A stretch of 64,000 bases of DNA, from contig JABXIG010000025.1 of assembly GCA_013373205.1 (NCBI GenBank), forward strand, positions 28,874 to 92,873, read 5' to 3'. Positions 54,167 to 63,787 of the stretch are shown here, one piece after another. The notes below the pieces were generated by a model. That model made no database searches and had not been told where the DNA came from. It worked only from the letters and a program-made list of their open reading frames with translations. The translations under genes were made by a program, and so were the position numbers. The stretch's first letter is position 1; the number at the start of each line of letters is the position of its first letter. Source of the DNA: Methylocystaceae bacterium. Lineage in GTDB: Bacteria; Pseudomonadota; Alphaproteobacteria; Rhodospirillales; Terasakiellaceae.

Positions 54167-55427
54167 AGTCCTCTATGCGCTGCCTGCATTCGTGCTCGCC
54201 TTTCCGACTATTCCCGTCTTTGTCCTTCTGCCCACCTTTTATGGTGAGACCGTTGGGTTGGGGCTTGCCGCAGTCGGTAGTGTCCTGTTCATCCTGCGTC
54301 TGTTTGATGTCATCAGTGATCCTATTTTAGGATGGCTATCCGATCATATCCCGGCACGGTTTGGTCGGCGTAAACTGCCGATCGCCCTTGGCGGGTTGAT
54401 CGGTGCACCTGCCCTTATCGCGCTTTTCACACCGCCACAAGATGCCGGGGTAACCTATCTCTTTACATGGGGTCTTCTTCTCTATCTTGCATGGACGGCC
54501 ATTCAAATCCCCTATCTGTCCTGGGCGACAGAACTGGAACCGGGCTATCATCAACGCACCCGCCTAAATGGATTTCGCGAAGGTGCCGGCCTTTTGGGCA
54601 TCCTTGCCATTGGTGGCTTGGGAGTCATGCTGAGTTCCTATGAAGAAACAACCCGGCTTTCCTATACGGTCTGGATAACGGTTGGTTTGGGTATCTGCGT
54701 TTTCTTTGCTGCCTTGAAATTTGTTCCCGAAGGCCGCATTGCCCAACGATCCGAAAAAATGAGCTTTCCCATCCAGAACAAAATCTTTTTAAGGGTCTTG
54801 TCTGCCTGGTTTCTTAATGGCCTTGCCAATGGTTTGCCCGCTGTTTGTCTACCGCTTTTTCTGACCTATTACCTTGGGGCCAGCGAAGATCATAAAGCCA
54901 GCCTGCTGTTTGTTTATTTTCTCTTTGCCGTTTTGGGCATCCCTTTATGGCTTGGATTATCCAAACGATTCAGCAAACATAAAATATGGTGTTCTTCCAT
55001 GTTGGCGGCCTGCCTTGTTTTTGCAGCCGTTCCTTTTTTGAATGCGGGTGATATTGTCTTATTTGGAATCATTTGCGCCCTGACGGGGATTGCTTTGGGC
55101 AGTGATTTGTCCCTGCCCCCCTCCATACAGGCCGATTGCGCAGATTGGGACCGTTATCGATTTAACAAAGAACGTCTGGCCACGCTCTTTTCTTATTGGA
55201 GCATGGCAACCAAGCTCGCGCTTGGGGTGGCTGTTGGCCTTGCCTTTCCCATCCTTGATCTTTTTGATCTGTCCAGTGGATCCATTCAATCAAAAACGGC
55301 CTTGGTTGTGATCTATGCGGGCCTTCCTGTCGTATTAAAGATAAGCGCCGTGGTCCTGATGTGGAACTTCCCGCTTACACGAACAAAACATCACGCCATT
55401 CAATACGCGTTGGAGAAAAAAATATGA
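54129..55427 (+). CDS. MFS transporter (GPH/melibiose-carrier-like)
   Basis: About 432 residues with twelve hydrophobic segments. Seen: DVISDPILGWLSDHIPARFGRRK (the GPH-type loop after helix 2, split by family-typical DP and GRRK), WTAIQIPYLSWATEL and LFSYWSMATKLALGVAVGL. The ATG at 54129 gives a short tail before helix 1; it overlaps the Cfa gene by 38 bp and its ribosome site is weak, so translation probably depends on coupling. The substrate is unknown; the operon suggests a lipid-related or stress-related compound. Confidence 0.85.
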   Translation: MSAYSRSSTTTHKVLYALPAFVLAFPTIPVFVLLPTFYGETVGLGLAAVGSVLFILRLFDVISDPILGWLSDHIPARFGRRKLPIALGGLIGAPALIALFTPPQDAGVTYLFTWGLLLYLAWTAIQIPYLSWATELEPGYHQRTRLNGFREGAGLLGILAIGGLGVMLSSYEETTRLSYTVWITVGLGICVFFAALKFVPEGRIAQRSEKMSFPIQNKIFLRVLSAWFLNGLANGLPAVCLPLFLTYYLGASEDHKASLLFVYFLFAVLGIPLWLGLSKRFSKHKIWCSSMLAACLVFAAVPFLNAGDIVLFGIICALTGIALGSDLSLPPSIQADCADWDRYRFNKERLATLFSYWSMATKLALGVAVGLAFPILDLFDLSSGSIQSKTALVVIYAGLPVVLKISAVVLMWNFPLTRTKHHAIQYALEKKI

Positions 55428-55960
55428 AGCGCCTGACCCTATTTATCGGCATCTGTGTCTTTCTAACAGGATGTAGCACCATGAAACCCGAAGACTTTGC
55501 CAATTCAAATCTGAAATTCGATCTCTTTACATACTTTGATGGCCAGACACAGGCCTGGGGTATTTTTGAAGATCGTTTCGGTACGGTGCGGCGTCAGTTT
55601 CAAGTTGATATAAAAGGCACACTGGATGGCAATGTGCTGACATTGGATGAACAGTTTGATTACAGCGATGGTGAAAAAGACCAACGCATCTGGACGATCC
55701 AAAAGATGTCAGAAAATCGATATGAAGGCACCGCAGCTGATATCGTCGGCACGGCACAAGGGATATCTGCAGGCAATGCACTAAATTGGGCCTATAACAT
55801 GGATTTAAAAGTCGGTGACAACACCATACGTGTGAAATTTGATGACTGGATGTTCCTGCAAGAAGGAAACGTGCTGATTAACCGCGCGCGTGTCAGTAAA
55901 TGGGGCATTGATATTGGTGAAGTCAGCCTGTTCTTTACGAAACCCGCAAACGCTTCTTAA
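55424..55960 (+). CDS. DUF3833 lipoprotein
   Basis: A 178-residue lipoprotein with signal MKRLTLFIGICVFLTGC (lipobox LTGC) and a beta-rich body (FDGQTQAWGIFEDRFGTVRR; DEQFDYSDGEKDQRIW), which I recognise as DUF3833. Its start overlaps the MFS stop (ATGA). It closes the RpoE-controlled operon and overlaps the convergent SnoaL-like gene by 26 bp at the 3' ends. Confidence 0.82.
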   Translation: MKRLTLFIGICVFLTGCSTMKPEDFANSNLKFDLFTYFDGQTQAWGIFEDRFGTVRRQFQVDIKGTLDGNVLTLDEQFDYSDGEKDQRIWTIQKMSENRYEGTAADIVGTAQGISAGNALNWAYNMDLKVGDNTIRVKFDDWMFLQEGNVLINRARVSKWGIDIGEVSLFFTKPANAS

Positions 55961-56342
55961 GGCAGGTAATCGGCCAGCCTAACACCGGGAGCTTTTCATA
56001 AAGCTGTTCAGATGCATCCCAATGATCAATATGTTCAATAACACGTTGTTCATCGTCATACACGATCTCGCTCATACCACTAAAGGTCAACAGACCAAGA
56101 CCAGTGACCCTACCTTCAAAATCCCAACGGACATAGTGACGTGTTTCTGAACAGGCCTGATCCAGAATATGAAATTTGGGATCGCGTACTTCTTTCAAGG
56201 TTTTAAACATCATGCGTTTAAATATTTCAATGCCTTTGAAATCATTAAACGGGTCCTTGAAGTGAATATCCGGACTGACAATTTCATCACAATTAGCAAT
56301 GGCTTCAGGGGTTAGATTTTCAAAAAGATCAATATATTTCAT
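55935..56342 (-). CDS. SnoaL/NTF2-like protein
   Basis: A 135-residue protein. Seen: LTPEAIANCDEIVSPDIHFKDPFND, a SnoaL/NTF2 opening, and HYVRWDFEGRV and HIDHWDASEQLYEKLP strands. The start at 56342 overlaps the SDR stop (ATGA) and has AGGTGA upstream. Proteins of this type in RpoE-ChrR neighbourhoods are of unknown function. Third gene of the leftward operon. Confidence 0.82.
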   Translation of the reverse strand: MKYIDLFENLTPEAIANCDEIVSPDIHFKDPFNDFKGIEIFKRMMFKTLKEVRDPKFHILDQACSETRHYVRWDFEGRVTGLGLLTFSGMSEIVYDDEQRVIEHIDHWDASEQLYEKLPVLGWPITCLKKRLRVS

Positions 56343-57055
56343 TTCTGCATCACCTTTCTCATCAAAGGAAAATAGAACCTGTCCGGCAACCATTTCAGAA
56401 ATTTCATCTGTAAGACAAACCGCAACGGGAAAGCAATTTCAAACGCCTTTTTCTCAAGCCCTTTTAAAATCGCATCGGCTGCGTCATCTGCTTCCATCAG
56501 ATACGGCATGGCAAAGCTGTTTTTATCTGTCAAAGGGCTTTTGACAAAACCGGGATTGATGACTTGGAATTTCACCGCACTGTCGCTTAATTCTGCTTTG
56601 ATGCTTTCACACAGGCTAATTAATGCTGCCTTGCTGGGGCCATAGCCTGAGGCATTGGGCAAACCGCGATATCCGGCCAGTGAGGCGACAACAGCAAGAT
56701 GGCCGCCGTTTTCCTTCATCACAGGTAACACGGCTTGCAGACAATGAACGGTGCCAAAATAATTCACCTCCATCGCCTGACGTATCTGATCAATGGGTGT
56801 TTCATGTGTTGGACCGGGCGCATAAGTTCCGGCATTTAACAAAGCAAGATCGACGGGGCCAATTTTTGCCACGGCTGCTTGCACACTGTCCTGATTGGTG
56901 ATGTCGCAAACAACGGGTATCGTGCCTGTGCCGACGGCTTCAAGTTTTTCTATGTTCCGCCCGGAAATATAAACTTTATGTCCTTGCTTCACCAGTTTCA
57001 ATGCCAGTGCTTTTCCAATACCGGTGCCACCACCTGTAATCCATACCGTTTTCAT
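56339..57055 (-). CDS. Short-chain dehydrogenase/reductase
   Basis: A 238-residue classical SDR: cofactor motif TGGGTGIGKALAL at residues 7-19, NAGTY near 88, and the catalytic YGPSK with the upstream Ser in VVASLAG. ATGA overlaps couple it to genes on both sides. The substrate is unknown; its location fits the Rhodobacter RpoE regulon, where an SDR is also present. Confidence 0.9.
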   Translation of the reverse strand: MKTVWITGGGTGIGKALALKLVKQGHKVYISGRNIEKLEAVGTGTIPVVCDITNQDSVQAAVAKIGPVDLALLNAGTYAPGPTHETPIDQIRQAMEVNYFGTVHCLQAVLPVMKENGGHLAVVASLAGYRGLPNASGYGPSKAALISLCESIKAELSDSAVKFQVINPGFVKSPLTDKNSFAMPYLMEADDAADAILKGLEKKAFEIAFPLRFVLQMKFLKWLPDRFYFPLMRKVMQK

Positions 57056-57723
57056 CCCTGTCCCCTCGCTTTACACGTGCGACAGCGATATTCGATGGTT
57101 GATCCGTCACGAGCTAGAAAACGCAGTTTAACCCAACGCCCTTGATCGTCATACCAGACAGAGGTATCCATTAAATCGCCTGAATAATCATATCGCATGG
57201 CTTTCATGGACCCATTCAGAATGTCAATTTCTTCCTGACCCATAGGTGTAATCGTCACCGCATTCAGATTTCCGGTCAGGGTGTTTAAAACCTGATTGTC
57301 TTTCACCACATCCACATTCCAGTGGTTGGTGGTTATAATGTCAGACATAATTTCTGTCTCACGGCCATCCATCTGCACGCGTAATCCATCCTTTTGATGT
57401 TCGGCGGTAAAGGCCACACGATCAGACCCATCCACCACATTAACATCCAGAAAGACCATTTTACCCGCCACCCATTTTTCGAGCGCGGCATAATCAAAAC
57501 TATAAACTGGCAGAAACAGAAGGCTGATATCAATATTCATATGGGATGACACACGCAATTCATCGCCGTTCTGGCTGAAACGGGTGATATGTTCGCCGAC
57601 CACCTCCCCATTTCGCATCACATCAAATTCTATTTTATCCCCATAGAGTTCCAACGGGTTGTTTGCAAATGCATCCGTTATACCTGAACAGAAAAGCCAT
57701 AAAATGAAAGCAACTTTACGCAT
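57052..57723 (-). CDS. Exported DUF6134-like protein
   Basis: A 223-residue protein with signal peptide (MRKVAFILWLFCSGITDAFA) and a beta-rich domain (IEFDVMRNGEVVGEHITRF; YSFDYAALEKWVAGKMVFLD; ITPMGQEEIDILNG), which I would place with DUF6134 by its 'dG..iG.H' style opening. It ends with a CRTCKARGQG tail. First gene of the leftward operon, with an RpoE-type promoter 36-61 bp upstream. Confidence 0.78.
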   Translation of the reverse strand: MRKVAFILWLFCSGITDAFANNPLELYGDKIEFDVMRNGEVVGEHITRFSQNGDELRVSSHMNIDISLLFLPVYSFDYAALEKWVAGKMVFLDVNVVDGSDRVAFTAEHQKDGLRVQMDGRETEIMSDIITTNHWNVDVVKDNQVLNTLTGNLNAVTITPMGQEEIDILNGSMKAMRYDYSGDLMDTSVWYDDQGRWVKLRFLARDGSTIEYRCRTCKARGQG

Positions 57724-57758
57724 GATCTCGATCTATTATTGTCAAAACATATAGTTAT

Positions 57759-57784
57759 TACGTACAGGAGGGCGGTTTGGATCA
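57759..57784 (-). promoter_or_regulatory. RpoE-type promoter of the DUF6134-SDR-SnoaL operon
   Basis: Minus strand: TGATCC at 57784-57779, 17 bases, GTAATA from 57761. The sequence and spacing agree with the promoters at 50708 and 50764. Confidence 0.75.
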
Positions 57785-57836
57785 GTTTTGCAAAAGGTGA
57801 TGAATTGATGAGTGGAATGCTCAACCAAAAGACGCT

Positions 57837-57865
57837 TGATCCCGTAAAATCAAACCGTTTAAGAT
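57837..57865 (+). promoter_or_regulatory. Possible RpoE-type promoter of the acyl-CoA ligase gene
   Basis: TGATCC at 57837-57842, 17 bases, TAAGAT from 57860. The hexamers fit RpoE promoters but the spacing to TA is one base shorter than in the other three, so this is less certain. Confidence 0.4.
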
Positions 57866-57891
57866 GTGCCTAAAATAAAGAAGCTTCATAT

Positions 57892-57905
57892 CCTGATTAA
57901 TCAGG
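57892..57905. repeat. Perfect 14 bp palindrome in the leader of the acyl-CoA ligase gene
   Basis: CCTGATTAATCAGG, 30 bp before the preferred ATG at 57935 and just after the putative promoter. The position suits a repressor operator; no regulator gene is adjacent. Confidence 0.45.
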
Positions 57906-57934
57906 GACAAATTTGCAGTGAGAGGTTTTTTAAT

Positions 57935-59443
57935 ATGCCCAACATCGCCCGATTAATCGAACGGCATGCCACGTATCGCCCGGATCATGAAGCCATTGTC
58001 TTTGAAGATCAGCGCTTGAGCTATAAGCAATTTCATCAACGGATCAACAAACTGGGCCATGCGTTGCTAAAAGACGGCTTTCAAAAAGGCGACAAGATCG
58101 CAAGTGTCCTGCCCAACAAGATGGAACTGCTGGATTTTTACTGGGCATGTGCGCAAACCGGGATGGTCATGGTCCCCTTAAGTCCCCTGATGCAACCCAA
58201 TGGTCTGGTAAAGCTGCTGACGGGTGCCGGGGTCAAAATGGTGGTGACCTGTCAGGCCTATCTTCCGCTTGTTTTAAAGGCCAACCAGACCTATCCCATT
58301 GAACGCATTCTTGTGATTGACGGGGATGCCACGGGCGAAACCCGTCATTACACAGACTATATTGCCAACAGCCCCGACAGCCCCATTGAAGGCGTCGAAA
58401 TTGCAGATGATGATCTTTACAACATCATCTATTCCAGCGGTACAACGGGCGATCCCAAGGGCATACAGCACACTCATTTGATCCGTTCCATGTATTGCAT
58501 GATCTTTTCCCAAAGCTTTCGCTTCACTCCGGAAAGTGTCTGCCTGCATACGGGTGCGATCATCTTTAACGGGGCCTTTGTCCCCATGATGGCGACCTTT
58601 TATAATGGCGCGAAATATATCATGCATCCGGCCTTTGATATCAAACATGTGGTCGAAACTATTGAACGGGAAAAAGTCACCCATATCATGATGGTGCCTG
58701 CACAAATTCAAGCACTTTTGGATTACCCGAACATTAAAACAGAAATGCTGGAAAGTCTGGAAATGATCATGTCTTTAGGGGCGCCCTTACCGGTGGAACA
58801 TAAAGAAGCCCTGGATAAATTGATCCCGGGGCGGTTTTATGAACTTTATGGCCTGACCGAAGGGTTTGTCACCATTTTGGACAAAACCGATTTTCGCAAA
58901 AAATCCGGTTCTGTTGGGTCCTGCCCACCGTTTTTTGATATTCGTATCTGCGATGAAAATGGACAGGACGTTCCCACAGGCGAGATCGGGGAAATCGTCG
59001 GGCGGTCCCCCATCATGACACCAGGCTATTACAACAAACCGGAACTCACCGCCCAGACCATCAAGGATGGCTGGCTATTTACCGGTGATCTGGGACGGCT
59101 GGATGAAGACGGGTATCTCTATCTGGTGGACCGCAAGAAGGACATGATTATTTCCGGCGGGGTCAATATCTACCCCAAAGATATCGAAGAAATCGTCGCC
59201 CGACACAAGGCCGTTAATGAAGTGGCTGTCTTTGGTATCGAGGATGAAAAGTGGGGCGAAACCCCGGTCTGCGCTGTCATCTTAAAACGGGGGCAAACGG
59301 TTGAACCTGATGTTCTGAAAAACTGGATAAACGGAAATGTGGAAGCCAAGTTCCAACGGGTTAAAGAAGTCCGCATCATGGATGACTTCCCCCGATCCGT
59401 CGCCGGAAAAACCTTAAAACGCGAAATGAAAGCCACATGGTAA
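57935..59443 (+). CDS. AMP-dependent acyl-CoA synthetase/ligase
   Basis: About 502 residues of the ANL superfamily. Seen: phosphate loop IIYSSGTTGDPKG near 165, ELYGLTEGF near 300, WLFTGDLGRLDEDGYLYLVD, RKKDMIISGGVNIYP, and the C-terminal Lys in SVAGKTLKREM. It activates a carboxylic acid to the acyl-AMP and then the CoA thioester. The start MPNIARLIERHATYRPDHEA is the usual N-terminus; a longer start at 57866 is possible but would overlap the palindrome region. The acid is unknown; proximity to lipid-modifying genes suggests a fatty acid. Confidence 0.87.
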   Translation: MPNIARLIERHATYRPDHEAIVFEDQRLSYKQFHQRINKLGHALLKDGFQKGDKIASVLPNKMELLDFYWACAQTGMVMVPLSPLMQPNGLVKLLTGAGVKMVVTCQAYLPLVLKANQTYPIERILVIDGDATGETRHYTDYIANSPDSPIEGVEIADDDLYNIIYSSGTTGDPKGIQHTHLIRSMYCMIFSQSFRFTPESVCLHTGAIIFNGAFVPMMATFYNGAKYIMHPAFDIKHVVETIEREKVTHIMMVPAQIQALLDYPNIKTEMLESLEMIMSLGAPLPVEHKEALDKLIPGRFYELYGLTEGFVTILDKTDFRKKSGSVGSCPPFFDIRICDENGQDVPTGEIGEIVGRSPIMTPGYYNKPELTAQTIKDGWLFTGDLGRLDEDGYLYLVDRKKDMIISGGVNIYPKDIEEIVARHKAVNEVAVFGIEDEKWGETPVCAVILKRGQTVEPDVLKNWINGNVEAKFQRVKEVRIMDDFPRSVAGKTLKREMKATW

Positions 59444-59480
59444 AAAAACGCCCCCTCTAGATAAATGAGGGGACGTTTTT
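59444..59480. terminator. Bidirectional intrinsic terminator
   Basis: AAAAACGCCCCCTC pairs with GAGGGGACGTTTTT (one mismatch) around a nine-base loop; A-run on the left and T-run on the right. It lies between the convergent acyl-CoA ligase and hisD. Confidence 0.85.
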
Positions 59481-59505
59481 ATCATCTACAGATAGGCTTT
59501 TTGTC

Positions 59506-60804
59506 TTAGCGTTCCATATTCAGGCGCACGGCAACAGACAGGCCGTGTGCTTGCAAGCCTTCTTCTTTCGCCAGTTTCACAGCCGCCGGACCGATCTTAT
59601 TCAAGCTGACCGCATCACATTGGATCAGGCTGTTGCGCTTCATAAAGTTCAACACCCCAAGACCGGATGAAAAACGTGCCGAACGTGCGGTTGGCAAAAC
59701 GTGGTTTGGACCGGCGACATAATCGCCAATCGCTTCGGGTGTATAGCGCCCCATAAAGACAGCACCAGCGTTGCGAATTTTACGTTCCAGCGCGTCTGGA
59801 TTATCCACGGCCAGTTCAAGGTGTTCAGGCGCGATACGGTCTGTCAAAGAGACCGCCTCATCCCAGTCTTTCACCACGATAAAGGCGCCGTGATCTTCCC
59901 AGCTTTGACGTGCGATATCCGCACGTGGCAAGGTTTCCAAATGGGCTTCAACGGCCTTTTCCACAGCTTCGGCGTAATCTTCATCATCCGTAATCAAGAT
60001 CGATTGTGCGGCCGTGTCATGTTCCGCTTGGGACAATAAATCCGCTGCCATCCAGCTTGGATCATTCTGACTATCTGCAATGACCAGAATTTCACTAGGT
60101 CCGGCGATCATATCAATACCGACGGTGCCGAAGACCTGACGTTTCGCAGCAGCCACAAAGGCATTACCCGGCCCAACGATAATATCAACGGGCTTGATGG
60201 TTTCTGTGCCATAAGCCAAAGCGGCAACAGCTTGTGCCCCGCCAATTCGGTAAATTTCATCCACACCAGACAGACGTGCTGCGGCCATAACCAGAGGGTT
60301 CAACACATTATCCGGCGTTGGCACAACCATGACCAGACGATCCACCCCGGCAACCTTGGCCGGAATGGCATTCATCAAAACGGATGACGGATAAGCCGCC
60401 GTGCCACCGGGGACATAAAGACCCGCAGCCTGCACCGGTTTCCAGCGATAGCCCAGACGCACGCCTGCATCATCCGTGTAATCCAAATCTTCCGGCAATT
60501 GTTTGGCATGAAATGCCTTGATGCGATCAGATGCCACTTTCAACGCGGCCATGGCGTCGTCAGACACTTTGGCAATTTCGGCATCCATTTCTTCAGCCGT
60601 AATCGCCAAGGCATCTGCCGTGATGTCCATACGATCAAATTTATTGGTATAGTCCACAACCGCTTGATCGCCGCGCTTTCTGACATCTGCCAGAATATCT
60701 TCGACAACCTTATTTACATCGGGCGCTTCTTCGCGCTTGGCAGACAGAAGAGCTGTGAACTGGGCTTCAAAATCAGCCTGTGTGGTTTTAAGACGAAACG
60801 TCAT
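59506..60804 (-). CDS. hisD: Histidinol dehydrogenase
   Basis: A 432-residue zinc enzyme that oxidises histidinol to histidine in two NAD-dependent steps. Seen: [60 protein letters not shown] and APEHLELAV, which hold the metal and catalytic residues. The ATG at 60804 ([13 protein letters not shown]) is chosen over one eight codons upstream because it matches the family start; it overlaps the hisG end by 17 bp. Confidence 0.95.
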   Translation of the reverse strand: MTFRLKTTQADFEAQFTALLSAKREEAPDVNKVVEDILADVRKRGDQAVVDYTNKFDRMDITADALAITAEEMDAEIAKVSDDAMAALKVASDRIKAFHAKQLPEDLDYTDDAGVRLGYRWKPVQAAGLYVPGGTAAYPSSVLMNAIPAKVAGVDRLVMVVPTPDNVLNPLVMAAARLSGVDEIYRIGGAQAVAALAYGTETIKPVDIIVGPGNAFVAAAKRQVFGTVGIDMIAGPSEILVIADSQNDPSWMAADLLSQAEHDTAAQSILITDDEDYAEAVEKAVEAHLETLPRADIARQSWEDHGAFIVVKDWDEAVSLTDRIAPEHLELAVDNPDALERKIRNAGAVFMGRYTPEAIGDYVAGPNHVLPTARSARFSSGLGVLNFMKRNSLIQCDAVSLNKIGPAAVKLAKEEGLQAHGLSVAVRLNMER

Positions 60805-61456
60805 TAACGGCCTCGCGGAATTTTTCAATCCAGTTTTTGATCTCTTCAGAACGGGTTTTCAACGCGGTGCGATTCACCGCCAGACGCGATGTAATCTCAC
60901 AAATCTGTTCGACCTCAACCAGACCATTGGCTTTAAGTGTTGATCCGGTAGACACCAGATCAACAATACGAGAACATAGCCCCATGTTGGGTGCCAGTTC
61001 CATCGCACCATTTAGTTTGATACATTCCGCCTGCACACCCCTTTGAGCAAAATATTTGCTGGTGATATTGGGGTATTTAGTCGCCACACGCACGTGTGAC
61101 CAACGCGATGGATCATCCCCGTCTGACAAATCTTTCGGTTCCGCCACACAGATCCGGCAATAACCGATATCCAGATCAAGCGGAGCATAAATTTCGGAAT
61201 AGTCAAATTCCAACAACACATCACCGCCGCACACGCCAATGTGCGCCGCGCCGAAAGCAACAAAGGTTGCCACATCGAAGGAACGTACGCGCACGATCTC
61301 GATATGGTCATGGTTGGTGGCAAACTTCAGCAAACGGGATTTGGAATCAAAAAAGGCAGCTTCGGGTTCAATCCCGGCCTTTTTGACCAATGGCATCACT
61401 TCATCAAGGATACGGCCTTTAGGAAGGGCGATAACGAGTTTTTCTTGTTCAGACAT
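60788..61456 (-). CDS. hisG: ATP phosphoribosyltransferase, short form
   Basis: A 222-residue catalytic protein for the first step of histidine synthesis. Seen: [36 protein letters not shown] and the PRPP loop [14 protein letters not shown]. It lacks the C-terminal regulatory domain of long HisG, so it needs a HisZ partner, which is not in the window. Lies 14 bp after murA. Confidence 0.95.
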   Translation of the reverse strand: MSEQEKLVIALPKGRILDEVMPLVKKAGIEPEAAFFDSKSRLLKFATNHDHIEIVRVRSFDVATFVAFGAAHIGVCGGDVLLEFDYSEIYAPLDLDIGYCRICVAEPKDLSDGDDPSRWSHVRVATKYPNITSKYFAQRGVQAECIKLNGAMELAPNMGLCSRIVDLVSTGSTLKANGLVEVEQICEITSRLAVNRTALKTRSEEIKNWIEKFREAVNDVSS

Positions 61457-61470
61457 CTGTCTTTATCCAC

Positions 61471-62766
61471 TTATTCCGCAGGTGCGCCTTTTTCACGTTC
61501 AATAATCGCACCGCATGCTGAAAGTTTTTGTTCCAAAGCTTCATAACCCCGGTCCAAATGATAGACGCGGTTTACTATGGTTTCGCCCTTGGCCGCAAGC
61601 CCTGCCAGCACCAAAGACATGGATGCACGCAAATCAGTTGCCATAACAGGGGCGCCAGACAGGGTTTCCACCCCGCGGACAATGGCAGAACGGCCATGAA
61701 CATTTACATCCGCTCCCATACGGGACAATTCCGGCACATGCATGAAGCGGTTTTCAAAGATCGATTCGGTAATCATGGACGCCCCATCGGCCACCGCCAT
61801 CAAGACCATAATTTGGGCCTGCATGTCGGTGGGAAATGCCGGATAAGGTTCGGTCATGACATCGACGCCTTTTAGGGGCCCATCACGCCACACGCGGATG
61901 CCATCTTCGACTTCTTCAAATTGCACACCGCATTTCATCATCACTTCGGCAACCGATTCAATCAGGTCCATGCGTGTCCCGGTCAAGGTGATATCCCCAC
62001 CCGTAATAGCCGCTGCCACCGCATAAGACCCGGTTTCGATCCGGTCCGGCAAGACGGCATAGTCAGCTGCATGCAGTTTTTCCACACCCTGAATGCGTAA
62101 GGTATCAGACCCGATGCCTTCAATCTTCGCGCCCATCGCGACCAGACAATTGGCAAGGTCGGTAATCTCGGGCTCACGTGCCGCATTAGACAGAACGGTT
62201 TCACCTTTTGCCAGCGTTGCCGCCATCAACAGGTTTTCCGTCGCACCCACAGACACCATGGGGAAAGTAATATGTGCACCTTGCAAACCATCTGGGGCTT
62301 CGGCTTTGATATAACCTTCTTCCAATTCAATCTTCGCACCCATCTGTTCAAGCGCACCTAAGTGGATATCCACCGGACGTGTCCCAATGGCACACCCACC
62401 GGGCAGAGACACTTTGCCTTTACCATAACGCGCCAGCAACGGCCCCAGCACCAAAACAGATGCCCGCATCTTGCGCACTACATCATAAGGTGCCACCGTC
62501 AGGCCTTTATCATGCGCCGTCAGTTCAAACACACGCCCGATATGCCCACCGTTCGGGGCATGACCATTCATGCCAACTTCTACACCCAGTTCTGCAAGCA
62601 AGTGCGTCATGGTGGTGATATCCACCAGATGCGGCAGGTTGGAAAGGGTCAGGGTTTCTTCTGTCAGCAGACAAGCAGCCATAAGGGGAAGGGCTGCGTT
62701 TTTAGCACCGCCAATGCGGATGGACCCTCGCAGCGGCACACCACCGCGAATGTGAATTCTGTCCAT
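61471..62766 (-). CDS. murA: UDP-N-acetylglucosamine 1-carboxyvinyltransferase
   Basis: A 431-residue enzyme of the first committed step of peptidoglycan synthesis. Seen: [16 protein letters not shown] near 20 and [16 protein letters not shown] with the active-site Cys at 125 (the fosfomycin target is Cys, not Asp). Conserved [14 protein letters not shown] and AFPTDMQAQ follow. First of a murA-hisG-hisD run. Confidence 0.95.
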   Translation of the reverse strand: MDRIHIRGGVPLRGSIRIGGAKNAALPLMAACLLTEETLTLSNLPHLVDITTMTHLLAELGVEVGMNGHAPNGGHIGRVFELTAHDKGLTVAPYDVVRKMRASVLVLGPLLARYGKGKVSLPGGCAIGTRPVDIHLGALEQMGAKIELEEGYIKAEAPDGLQGAHITFPMVSVGATENLLMAATLAKGETVLSNAAREPEITDLANCLVAMGAKIEGIGSDTLRIQGVEKLHAADYAVLPDRIETGSYAVAAAITGGDITLTGTRMDLIESVAEVMMKCGVQFEEVEDGIRVWRDGPLKGVDVMTEPYPAFPTDMQAQIMVLMAVADGASMITESIFENRFMHVPELSRMGADVNVHGRSAIVRGVETLSGAPVMATDLRASMSLVLAGLAAKGETIVNRVYHLDRGYEALEQKLSACGAIIEREKGAPAE

Positions 62767-62779
62767 AAAAAATTATTCC

Positions 62780-63334
62780 TTAAAGTTTCGGCAGAGTGAC
62801 GCCGCGTTGTCCCATGTATTTCCCGGCACGATCCGCATAAGAGGTTTCGCACATTTCATCTGCTTTCAAGAAGATGAACTGGCAGGCCCCTTCATTGGCA
62901 TAGATTTTCGCAGGCAATGGGGTGGTGTTTGAAAATTCAAGTGTCACATGGCCTTCCCATTCCGGTTCCAGCGGGGTGACATTGACGATAATGCCGCAAC
63001 GGGCATAAGTGGATTTGCCCAGACAGATCACCAAGGTGTCGCGCGGAATACGAAAATATTCCACCGTATGGGCAAGGGCAAAGCTATTGGGCGGGATGAT
63101 GACACAATCCTGATCCCGCGTGATAAAGCAGTCATCATCAAAATTTTTCGGGTCCACAGTGGCAGAATCCACGTTGGAGAAGATTTTAAAATCGCTTGCG
63201 ACCCGCGCATCATAGCCATAAGACGACAAGCCATAGGAAATCACGCCCTCACGCTTTAACCCATCCACAAACGGTTCAATCATCCCGTCGTTTAAGGCAC
63301 GTTCACGGATCCATTTATCAGGTAAGACGGACAT
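62780..63334 (-). CDS. dcd: dCTP deaminase
   Basis: A 184-residue enzyme converting dCTP to dUTP for dTMP synthesis. Seen: [20 protein letters not shown] and [21 protein letters not shown], the central motif with the catalytic Glu, and GACQFIFL. It lies 13 bp upstream of murA on the same strand, consistent with one transcript. Confidence 0.95.
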   Translation of the reverse strand: MSVLPDKWIRERALNDGMIEPFVDGLKREGVISYGLSSYGYDARVASDFKIFSNVDSATVDPKNFDDDCFITRDQDCVIIPPNSFALAHTVEYFRIPRDTLVICLGKSTYARCGIIVNVTPLEPEWEGHVTLEFSNTTPLPAKIYANEGACQFIFLKADEMCETSYADRAGKYMGQRGVTLPKL

Positions 63335-63434
63335 GGCTTGGCTTTCCCCTTCAGCTCAAAGAGAATTTGAAATTTCGAAACTTCTTTTAAAGCAAAGCGC
63401 ACAGAGTCTCAAGCGAAGAAAGCCGCCCCTTAGT

Positions 63435-63593
63435 TTATGTGTCTTTCGACGAGGCCTGAGAGGTCGATTTGCGCGCACGCGACTGACTTTTGCGGCGCTT
63501 CAGATTCGCCCGCAACGCTTCGGCCAGGCGATCCTGTTTTTTCTGCTTTTCGTCCTGTTTCTGTGTGCTTTGGTTCGGCATTTCTTTTGTCAT
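63435..63593 (-). CDS. Small basic, Gln/Lys-rich protein (52 residues)
   Basis: Read on the minus strand it starts MTKEMPNQSTQKQDEKQKKQ and continues DRLAEALRANLKRRKSQSRA, ending in a Ser/Thr-rich tail. GGGGATT precedes the ATG. The LAxALRANLKRRKxQxRAR pattern is typical of small conserved proteins next to murA in many alphaproteobacteria; the function is not known. A longer frame over the same bases in another phase has unlikely composition and is discarded. It lies 100 bp upstream of dcd. Confidence 0.78.
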   Translation of the reverse strand: MTKEMPNQSTQKQDEKQKKQDRLAEALRANLKRRKSQSRARKSTSQASSKDT

Positions 63594-63660
63594 AATCCCC
63601 ATAGGTGCCCCAAGGAGAAAAAACCGTCAAGCAAAACTACATGATTTTTGAAAAAAGAGC

Positions 63661-63689
63661 TTGAACCATTCCCAAGCCTATGCGATAAG
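63661..63689 (+). promoter_or_regulatory. Sigma-70-type promoter of the tRNA-Thr gene
   Basis: TTGAAC at 63661-63666, 17 bases, GATAAG at 63684-63689. The predicted start lies about 17 bp before the tRNA. Confidence 0.55.
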
Positions 63690-63712
63690 CCCGCCCACAC
63701 AAAATGTCATGT

Positions 63713-63787
<75 letters not shown>

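Noticed and set aside
63430..63630. 66-codon leftward frame near the end of the window
   Set aside because: It overlaps the 52-residue basic protein in another phase; the latter has the ribosome site and the family-like composition.
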